Notes under the pieces: generated by a model
Database searches by the model: none
What the model was told of the DNA's origin: nothing
Seen by the model: the letters and a program-made list of their open reading frames with translations, nothing else
Part shown: positions 23,540 through 33,400 of the stretch, one piece after another
Layout of the letters: each line of letters starts with the position of its first letter
Numbering within the stretch: position 1 is the stretch's first letter
Source of the DNA: Protula sp. h YS-2021
Taxonomy: Eukaryota; Annelida; Polychaeta; Sabellida; Serpulidae
Length of the DNA: 64,000 nt
Reading direction: 5' to 3'
NCBI GenBank assembly: GCA_949752745.1
Contig: OX457034.1
Coordinates: 4,973,105 to 5,037,104, forward strand
Program-made: the position numbers and the translations under genes

Positions 23540-25495
23540 ATGGTATTTTTATTTGATGTCAAGAAGGAACTAGACTATTCTCAAAGAGTATTGGGCGATA
23601 ATGACAATGAAATGAAATATAAACGTTATAAAAATAAACTCACGTCAATATTAAGAGCATGTGAAAAAAAGTATTATGATGATTTGATTGCTCAAAATAA
23701 AAACGATATAAAGGCAACTTGGAAGATAATAAATAGTGTTATAAAAAATAAAGATCATTCTCAGCTACCGGTTGAATTTAATAACGGCAACGGCCAAACT
23801 ACTTCAAGTGAAAGAAGTATTGCACACGAATTTAATAAGTTTTTTGTTAATATTGGGCCAAATTTGGCTGACAAAATACCCTCAACAGAGGGTAAACATT
23901 TTTCATATTATATGCCAGGATCTAATCCCAACTCGTTCTTTATCAAACCTGTAACTGAGAGTGAGTTAATTAAGGTCGTGTCAATATTGAAGAGTAAAAC
24001 TTCTAAAGATTGTAATGAAATTTCAATGCAAATTGTAAAAAGCGTCATAGATACTGTAAGTAAACCCTTATGTCATGTATGCAATTTGTCCTTTTCATCT
24101 GGTATTTTTCCTGATGAAATGAAGATAGCAAAAGTGTTACCTCTGTTCAAAAGTGGTTGTAATAAGGAATTCAATAACTATAGACCTGTGTCTCTTCTTC
24201 CACAATTTTCGAAAGTTTTGGAAAAATTATTTGATCACAGGCTGCAATCTTTCTTAGATAACAATAGGATATTAAGTGAATCTCAATACGGTTTTCGAGA
24301 GAAGAGGTCAACAAATATTGCATTATTAGAGCTTATTGAAGAAATATGTGAAGCCTTAGATAAAAAGAAATGTACCATAGGTGTGTTCATTGACCTTCGT
24401 AAAGCGTTCGACACTCTAAATCATGATATTCTTTTAGCAAAATTGTATCATTACGGTTTTCGAGGAAATGGTTTGAAGTGGTTAAAAAGCTATCTCTCAA
24501 ACAGAAAACAGTTCGTACAGATAAACGATGTCCGTTCTTGTCTATTGAATATAGTTTGCGGCGTACCACAAGGGTCAATTTTAGGTCCAAAACTTTTTAT
24601 TATTTACATGAATGATATTTGTAAAGTATCGAATATTTTGCGTTTTATTCTTTTTGCAGATGATACTAATGCATTTAAATCCGGATCTGACATACATGAA
24701 TTAGCTGATACTGTTACATGTGAATTAAATAAATTACAGATTTGGTTTAACGTAAACAAATTATCTTTAAATGTTTCAAAAACAAATTTTATGATATTTG
24801 GAAATTTTCACAATACGGGTATTAATATCAAAGACATTAAGATTTATATAAATGGTTTTGAAATTGAAAAGGTAACCTCGACTAAATTTTTGGGTGTGAT
24901 TATTGACACAAATCTAAACTGGCATGAGCAAATAAATCGAGTGTCTGAAAAATTGTCTAAAAGTTTAGCGATTTTGTACAAGGTTCGCAACTTAATTGAT
25001 AAATGTTCTATGCTCATAATTTACAATTCTCTGTTTTTACCATATCTTAGTTACTGTTGTGAAATTTGGGGCAACACCTATGAAACTAAACTTAGATGTT
25101 TATATTTGAAGCAAAAGAGAGCTATCAGAATTATCAACAATGTCGATTATTACAGCCATACAAATGGCCTTTTCATTGAATGTAATGTAATCAAATTCTT
25201 CGAACTTGTAAAACTGAAATCTGCGTGCATAGTGTATAAAGCGTATCACAATGCTCTACCTTTGAATGTCCAAACATTGTTCCAAGTAGGGAATTCTACT
25301 GACTCGTATTGTACAAGACAGCAAAATAAGTTTAAAACAAATTTTGTAAGAACAACTATGAAAGCAAATTGCTTAAGTATCTCAGGTGTTAAAATCTGGA
25401 ATGAGTTACCAGAAAACATACGATCTTGTGTCAGCACTAATGCATTTAAAACTTTAGTTCAACAGTATTATATTAACTCGTACAAAAGTATTTAA
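23540..25495 (+). CDS. Reverse transcriptase ORF of a truncated LINE
   Basis: 651 aa with an uninterrupted reverse transcriptase. Motifs are KVLPLFKSG and NNYRPVSLLP (198-221), FIDLRKAFD (283-291), GVPQGSILGP (341-350) and the catalytic FADDTN (372-377), followed by the thumb and a C-terminal domain ending in WNELPENIRS and AFKTLVQQYY. No endonuclease precedes it, which is the usual result of 5' truncation during target-primed reverse transcription. No RNase H is present. The style fits the CR1/L2/Daphne group. The ATG may be fortuitous, created near the truncation point. Confidence 0.88.
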   Translation: MVFLFDVKKELDYSQRVLGDNDNEMKYKRYKNKLTSILRACEKKYYDDLIAQNKNDIKATWKIINSVIKNKDHSQLPVEFNNGNGQTTSSERSIAHEFNKFFVNIGPNLADKIPSTEGKHFSYYMPGSNPNSFFIKPVTESELIKVVSILKSKTSKDCNEISMQIVKSVIDTVSKPLCHVCNLSFSSGIFPDEMKIAKVLPLFKSGCNKEFNNYRPVSLLPQFSKVLEKLFDHRLQSFLDNNRILSESQYGFREKRSTNIALLELIEEICEALDKKKCTIGVFIDLRKAFDTLNHDILLAKLYHYGFRGNGLKWLKSYLSNRKQFVQINDVRSCLLNIVCGVPQGSILGPKLFIIYMNDICKVSNILRFILFADDTNAFKSGSDIHELADTVTCELNKLQIWFNVNKLSLNVSKTNFMIFGNFHNTGINIKDIKIYINGFEIEKVTSTKFLGVIIDTNLNWHEQINRVSEKLSKSLAILYKVRNLIDKCSMLIIYNSLFLPYLSYCCEIWGNTYETKLRCLYLKQKRAIRIINNVDYYSHTNGLFIECNVIKFFELVKLKSACIVYKAYHNALPLNVQTLFQVGNSTDSYCTRQQNKFKTNFVRTTMKANCLSISGVKIWNELPENIRSCVSTNAFKTLVQQYYINSYKSI

Positions 25496-25909
25496 TTTAT
25501 GAAACAGTATTGAAAGTTTTCAGGTGCTATTGCTTTTTGATTAGGACTTAATATAGTTTTTTATCTCTAACCAGACCATCAATGTGTTTTGACCTTATGT
25601 TTTAATTCCTGCTTCTCACGCTTTGTTTCATAATGAGAGATCATGTGTTACAACAGCATGGGAGGGAGAACATGTAAAATTGTATGTTAATTCATTCTCT
25701 GTACCTCTTGAGGCTATAGTATGGTTCTACATTATCAACAGGCTTGCTCGCGAATAAGTTTTAACTTCCAGCTAAGCCTTTCTGGTCTTATAATGTAATA
25801 TACTCATTTAGAACTTCTACTCTTAATGCGTACTGCATATGCATAAAAAAGGTTAACTTTGTATACTATGTTTATGGCTAGAATGAATAAATAAATAAAT
25901 AAATAAATA
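23548..25909 (+). mobile_element. 5'-truncated CR1/L2-like LINE
   Basis: The element comprises the RT ORF, a 3' UTR of about 390 bp and a terminal ATAA microsatellite at about 25886-25909, a typical 3' end for CR1/L2-type LINEs. The 5' junction is estimated from where protein similarity starts and could be off by tens of bases. No target-site duplication was recognised. Confidence 0.75.
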
Positions 25910-27125
25910 ATATGAGTGTGGGTTTCAGAGTAGTTCCAAAAAGCGACTTGCTGCTAGATTGAGTCCCCACTACTATTTCTCGCATTGGCCCCGTGATATA
26001 AATCGATTTCACTCTCTTTGAGGTAGATGTTTATGAGACTAACAACATTAATCACATTTGCTAAATGCGAATGGTGCTGTTATTCTTACCAGTAACCTAG
26101 GTCAAATCCGCCTGTACCTGCACCGTCGCCACCGTCGCTTTCGAAAGCAATTCAACTATCTAGTTGCAAGTTTCGATAAATAAATTATCTATCTATCTAT
26201 CTACCCCCCAAAAACAACAATTATCCCGGAAATGATATTTTTTGCCGAACCTCCCAGCAACTGCCCCCGGTTCTCGAATGCAAAATACTGAGCTGCTTTA
26301 AGTAAACCGTCAGTATACACATATGAAGTCAGGTTTCTGCTCATATGCAATCCTTATAGCTCTTAGCAGTCATTTTGAAAAGCGAGTTGATAGTCTTACA
26401 GTTTGCACTTAAAATTTATATTTCGGGATGATAGAAGAAAGTGGTGAGTTACAGCTGGAAAATCCTGCCCGAAAAAATACATCGGCCTGGCATTTTCGTA
26501 AATCATGACATTTTACTTCGCGCATAACAGAAATCTTGTGTAAAATTCTGTATTTGCTACATACAAAAGCATATCCGGATCTCGTCCAAAACATGAGAGT
26601 TATTGTGCAAAAACAATTGAAAAGTGGCGCAAGATCCTAGGTTACTGGTAGTGACTCGAAAACTTAGTCCCACCGGACCCTTTCTATCGTCCCAGGACAG
26701 AAAGGGTCACAGTTCCTGCAATAGAAATGGCCATTGATCTCAATTTTCGAGGCTCTGGATCTTTCGGCGCACGTTTAAGGACACTGAAGCTGGAACTGGT
26801 AGGCTTTTCTTTAAAAGCGCACTGAGAAGTACCCTGGCGCATTATTTTCGACCTCAGCAAAACTCCCAAAACTAGAGTAAAGCATGGTTTTGCAAATGTG
26901 GATTCACTGTTGTTGTGGGCGATAATGAGGGATTTGATATCCTGATCTCAAGAAAACACATGTTTTTTCTCAGTAAAAAATTGTTATCTGACCATAAAAC
27001 TTGTGCGCCATAATTTATAATTGGGCCAGTTATGTGATGCACCCTTTCTAAAATAACGCCGTTGGCCCCAGTCGTGCGCCGAGATCTGAAAATTGACATC
27101 AATGACATTTCCTATTATAGGAACT
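25910..27125. other. Non-coding, repeat remnants
   Basis: No gene is recognised. It contains a (ATCT)n microsatellite at about 26186-26204 and a CCTAGGTTACTGGTAGTGACTCG-like sequence near 26637 that is partly an inverted form of the motif at 27180, indicating fragments of one dispersed repeat. Confidence 0.45.
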
Positions 27126-27289
27126 ATGACTCTTGCTGTCATAGGAAGACCGCAGGAGTCATCTAGGACTATCAAAAACTGTACCAGTAACCTACGACCT
27201 AGTCCTAGATGACTCTTGCTGTCATAGGAAGACCGCAAGAGTCATCTAGGACTATCAAAAACTGTACCGGTAACCTACGACCTAGTCGA
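27126..27289. repeat. 83-bp tandem duplication upstream of TMTC4
   Basis: Two nearly identical copies begin at 27126 and 27209 with ATGACTCTTGCTGTCATAGG and end in GTAACCTACGACCTAGTC. Only a few mismatches separate them, so the duplication is young. It lies about 170 bp upstream of the coding start. Confidence 0.9.
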
Positions 27290-27460
27290 ATTTATCTCGC
27301 TTTGTTAAAGCTGAAAATTAGATGCAGCAATTTCAGTTGAACTTACAGTGCCGTTCTGCGAGCTTATCGTCGCACTCGTATGATTTAAGTCTGATATAGT
27401 GACTGTCATGCATATATATATATATTTTTTTTCAGATTTATATGCGCAAAAGATTACACA

Positions 27461-30400
27461 ATGGCACGTAAACGCCAGGTGGAGGTGAAACACAACGAAG
27501 TCATCAAAAAGGCACAAGTCAGAGAATCTAAATGGTTTCCACAATTAGGCCGTGTAACCCATATAGCTGTCATTTCATTGGCTGCGGTGCTGTGTTTTCA
27601 AAATAGTCTTTCTGGTGATTTTGTTTTTGATGACAACGAAGCGATAGTAAATAATAGGGATGTGAAACCGGAAACTGACATATGGAAACTATTGGAGCAT
27701 GATTTCTGGGGGAGTAACATCTCCTCGGAAACGAGCCACAAATCTTACCGACCACTCACTGTTCTTACATTCAGGTAATTGTGTAGAATTTCGATGCATC
27801 GAACCCAGAATCTCTGTTTTGTACAGAACTGCAAGTTTTTGAATAGCAGGCAGTAATTTTCAAAACTTAAGAATTGCACTGGAGACAAGTTTTGAGTTGA
27901 CCATACGTTTGTACTTGGATTAATTTTTAAATTCAAAGTAGTGAAAGGTACAAAATATGTTAAAATACCTTGAAGGGGATTGAAATTGTTTGAATTGTTA
28001 ATACTGTTGTACTATGTAAGAGATGACGCATTTTAATGTTGCAGATTAAATTACCTAGCAGCTGGTGGTCTTTATTCTCGCGGGTTTCATGTTGTCAACC
28101 TTGTTTTACACACCATAGTGTGTGTTCTACTGTACATGGTAAAATGTTTCTAGATGATCGAATTGTGGTTATAGTTTCAATAATATATATCTTTCAGCTT
28201 TGCTCATGTTTTTCATGTTTCACTCGTAAAAAATAATAATAACTAAATGAAGAACGCAAAAAATGTTAATTTTTTTCGGCCTTTCGGTATCAGCATGCTG
28301 TCTTCAAGCATCAACATGATTGAACTGAAAAAAAAATTGACACAGTTTGAGGAACCCATGCTAATTTATTCATGCTTCCTAAGGCTATTGGCATTACGAT
28401 ACAATTCGTGTATCTTTAGGTATTGCTGGAGTTTTTTAAGGAGTTGGAAGGAAGGTCAAGGGCAGCATTTGTGTGTGCCTTGCTGTTTGCCGTACACCCA
28501 CTTCATGCAGAGTGTGTGAGTGTCAAAAGTGTCAACTCTTCAAGCCCACCCGCTTCCCCGCCAAAGAAAAACAAAAAGACAAAATAAAAAAAAAAAAAAA
28601 GGAAAAGAAAAGCTGTTGATGGGGTCATTAACTTGGTGTTCATAACAACATCTCAATATTTTATTGTGGTGTGAATGGGAAATTTCAGTGCTGTTGGTAA
28701 AGAGGTCACAGCTGCTGTGTGTTATTGTGGTGTGAACGGGACATTTCAGTGCTGTTGGTAAAGAGGTCACAGCTGCTGTGTGTTATTGTGGTGTGAACGC
28801 GACATTTCAGTGCTGTTCGTAAAGAGGTCACAGCTGCTGTGTGTTATTGTGGTGTGAACGCGACATTTCAGTGCTGTTGGTAAAGAGGTCACAGCTGCTG
28901 TGTGTTATTGTGCTGTGAACGCGACATTTCAGTGCTGTTGGTAAAGAGGTCACAGCTGCTGTATGTTATTGTGGTGTGAACGCGACATTTCAGTGCTGTT
29001 GGTAAAGAGGTCACAGCTGCTGTGTGTTATTGTGGTGTGAACGGGACATTTCAGTGCTGTTGGTAAAGAGGTCACAGCTGCTGTGTGTTATTGTGGTGTG
29101 AACGCGACATTTCAGTGCTGTTCGTAAAGAGGTCACAGCTGCTGTGTGTTATTGTGGTGTGAACGCGACATTTCAGTGCTGTTGGTAAAGAGGTCACAGC
29201 TGCTGTGTGTTATTGTGCTGTGAACGCGACATTTCAGTGCTGTTGGTAAAGAGGTCACAGCTGCTGTATGTTATTGTGGTGTGAACGCGACATTTCAGTG
29301 CTGTTGGTAAAGAGGTCACAGCTGCTGTGTGTTATTGTGCTGTGAACGCGACATTTCAGTGCTGTTGGTAAAGAGGCCACAGCTGCTGTGTGTTATTGTG
29401 GTGTGAACGCGACATTTCAGTGCTGTTGGTAAAGAGGCCACAGCTATTATTGTGGTGTGAACGCGACATTTCAGTGCTGTTGGTAAAGAGGCCACAGCTA
29501 CTGTGTGTTATTGTGGTGTGAACGCGACATTTCAGTGCTGTTGGTAAAGAGGTCACAGCTGCTGTATGTTATTGTGGTGTGAACGCGACATTTCAGTGCT
29601 GTTGGTAAAGAGGCCACAGCTATTATTGTGGTGTGAACGCGACATTTCAGTGCTGTTGGTAAAGAGGCCACAGCTGCTGTGTGTTATTGTGGTGTGAACG
29701 CGACATTTCAGTGCTGTTGGTAAAGAGGCCACAGCTGCTGTGTGTTATTGTGGTGTGAACGCGACATTTCAGTGCTGTTGGTAAAGAGGCCACAGCTGCT
29801 GTGTGTTTTATTCCTCTTTCTGTCTCTCAGTGACACTGACTCTGAAAAAAGTAGCTGACTTGAATTAAAACAGCTAGTGGCGATCATTTCCCATCAGCCG
29901 AGTGAACTTAGTGGGGTTACTTATATTTTCTTTGTTTTGATAACAGTTTTCTGTCGCCAGGTGGCTGGTATTGTTGGAAGAGCCGAATTACTGTGTGCGC
30001 TGTTCAGTTTGTTGTCCCTGCAACTCTACATCCGGGCTTGTCAAAGTGGTTGGTTTTTAGTTTTATTTGTATTGTAACATTGTACAGCCAACGGTAAATA
30101 AACACTTCGGTGTCATTTATTTTATTCATTTTGTTTTGGTAATTCAGTTATTTCCATTCTTTGATTATCTTACTGGGCCGTTAAAGAAGAACATTCGGAA
30201 GCCGGTTTTATTTTATAGACGTGACAAATTATATCCATAGCCCCAAACAATGCTTCGTTTGGTTGTAATGTCAACGTTAGGATTAACTGGCATCTGCATT
30301 TCGGGAGTTTTCAGTAATTAAGTAGAACGCGAGCGTTTGGACTGATCCTAAAGCCCTCCCTCAGCCTCGTGCACTGTTCGCATTCAGTTCTTAGACTCGT

Positions 30401-33400
30401 GATCTCAGTGCCACAAGCTGCAGGAGGTTTTTTGGGTCCGCTTGTGTGGTTCAGGGCTCGTGACGTCAGTGCTACAAGCTGCGGGAGGGGTTTTTTGGGT
30501 CCGCTTGTGTGGCTCAGGGCTCGTGACGTCAGTGCTACAAGCTGTGGGAGGGATTTTTTGGGTCCGCTTGTGTGGTTCAGGGCTCGTGACGTCAGTGCTA
30601 CAAGCTGCGGGAGGGTTTTTTTGGGTCCGCTTGTGTGGCTCAGGGCTCGTGACGTCAGTGCTACAAGCTGTGGGAGGTTTTTGTTGGGTCCGCTTGTGTG
30701 GTTCAGGGCTCGTGACGTCAGTGCTACAAGCTGGGAGGAGTTTTTTGGGTTCACTTGTGTGGTTTTATCAGTTTTTGACATTAACAGATTGCAGCGTGAG
30801 AAGCAGCGTGCAGCTGTTCACGTGTTGTCTGCTTTGCGTCATATCCGTGTTGTGTAAAGAACAGGGGATCACTGTACTGGTAAGTGGTCCAATTCTCACC
30901 ATCACTGCACTGGTAAGTTGTCCAATTCGTACCATCACTGTACTGGTAAGTGGTCCAATTCGCACCCTCACTTCAGTGGTAAGTGGTCCAATTCGCACCA
31001 TCACTGTACTGGTAAGTGGTCCAATTCGCACCATCACTGTAGTGGTAAGTAATCCAATTCGTACCATCACGGTACTGTAAGTGGTCCAATTCGTACCATC
31101 CCTATACTGGTAAGTGGTCCAATTCATACCATCACTATACTGGTAAGTGGTCCAGTTCGTACCATCACTGTACTGGTAAGTGGTCCAAATCGTACCAACA
31201 ATATACTGATAAGTGGTCTAATTCGTACCATCACTGCACTGGTAAGTGGTCCAATTCGTACCATCACTTCAGTGGTAAGTGGTCCAATTCGTACCATCAC
31301 TGTACTGGTAAGTGGTCCAATTCGTACCATCACTGTACTGGTAAGTGGTCCAATTCGCACCCTCACTTCAGTGGTAAGTGGTCCAATTCGTACCATCACT
31401 GTACTGGTAAGTGGTCCAATTCGCACCCTCACTTCAGTGATAAGTGGTCCAATTCGTACCATCACTGTACTGGTAAGTGGTCCAATTCGTACCATCACTA
31501 TACTGGTAAGTGGTCCAATTCCTACCATCACTGTACTGGTAAGTGGTCCAATTCGCACCATCACTGTACTGGTAAGTGGTCCAATTCGCACCCTCACTTC
31601 AGTGGTAAGTGGTCCAATTCGTACCATCACTGTACTGGTAAGTGGTCCAATTCGTACCAACAATATACTGGTAAGTGGCCCAATTCGCACCCTCACTTCA
31701 GTGGTAAGTGGTCCAGTTCGTACCATCACTATGTTGGTAAGGGACCCAATTCGTACCCTCCATCAGCGTATAATTTCCTATTATTTATTTGTTTATTATT
31801 TATCTCAGAATCCATTTGCATAGATAATAATAACAGCTCCTATAAATTCATATGGCAAAAACACTTCTTTTAAAAAATCTTTAAAATCGAAACGGATTTA
31901 CAATCCCGTTAATAAAATGTAGCAAATAGCAAGTGAATGTATAGACCTTACTAAGGTGGTATGTTTGTGTTTCAGGGATTATGTAGTGCCTTCGACATCA
32001 TCATTTTCAACACATTACATCCTGTGAAGCTCTTAGTCACTGCACATAGTCTGTTCCGTGTAGGTTCTTTGTTGTTTTCATGTTTTACCTCAATCTGTGG
32101 TAAGCAAAGACTGAAATGGTTTCAGACTGCATTTTTGAAGCTTCCTCAGTGGCGAAGGGGGTGGGGGGAGGGCCGCCCCTGGGGGAAGATAAGCAAAGGC
32201 TGAAATGTTTTCAGACTGCATTTTTGAAGCTTCCTCAGTGGAGGGGGGAGGGGGTGGGGGGAGGTATGCAATGGCTGAAATGTTTTGAGAGTGCATTTTG
32301 GAGACTTTCTCAGTGGTGGCGGGAGGGGGGGGGGGGAGGGGGGCCTGCGGGTATGTAGATTGGGGCCGCCAGGAGTGCGATGGGAATCGAAACGGTCTTA
32401 AAGAGCAGAACGAAAGGGTGTGCGAGACCTGATTGAAGGAAACATACACACAAAAAAATAACCGCTGTCGTCATCTAAAAGGAATCTGTCAAGCCTTTTG
32501 ATGTAGGTATTTGACAGCTGTAGATTACTGACAAATTTGAACACTTAAGTGTGTTTTTTAATTCTAGCATTTGTCATCCTCATGTCAGTCTGTTTTTGAA
32601 AAAGTATAACGTAACGAGATCGATTAACAGGATCTTGTGATGACAAGTTTGAAGGATGAGCAGTTCTGTTGTGATTAGTACGATCAATAAAAGTTTGAAA
32701 TTTTACCACTTCAAACTAATGTTTTTTCTTTCAGTCTCGCTCAGGCCGAAGAATGCTGTTTCGTCATGCTATTTTGTTTGTCACGGGAGTAATGACCTTG
32801 ACTTTGAGATGGAAGGTCATGGGCTCACAACCACCTATTTTTCACGAAGTGGACAATCCGCATTCCTTTGCCGATAATGTTCTTTTAAGAGTAAGGAATT
32901 CTCTTTACACTTCGAGATTTAATATTTTGCAGTTATACAAATCAAGGTGAGGGGAAATATAGCAAGAATGGGCAAATAATAATATTGATGACAACAGTGG
33001 TGAGTGAGAGCCGTAATAAGCATGCCAAACCAAAAACAATAATAGAGACACGAATAGCAAAGCGAAGCTCGTTGACAGTGGTTTCATTTAAATCTTCAGA
33101 TATTGAACTACAGCTATTTATATGCCTTGAACGCCTGGTTATGCATATGTCCATATTGGCTATGCTTTGATTGGTCAATGGGATGTGTGCCCGTGATGAC
33201 GTCATTCCTTGAGACACGCGTCCTTGCCGTGCTTCTGTTTTGGTTTTGTCTATCGACGTTACTGGTCTCGTCGCTAAGCAACCCGTTAACGCCAGTCAAA
33301 AGGTAGCTTTCAGTTGAAAACCTTTTTAAGAAAATATATAGTTTTGTTTTTATGAAAAACGTGATTTTTATAACTTTATAATCTAAACCCGTCACAAAAT

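Noticed and set aside
31124..31823. ORFs on both strands rich in [11 protein letters not shown] or [11 protein letters not shown]
   Set aside because: Shadows of the 33-bp array. Only the part continuous with TMTC4 exon 5 is of interest, and that is reported as a splice-site finding, not as a gene.
32905..32950. Possible extra TMTC4 exon after 32890 (reading LYKSR)
   Set aside because: An AG and a GT flank 14 nt, but the exons at 32890 and 33100 join directly in phase to give the conserved [14 protein letters not shown] sequence.
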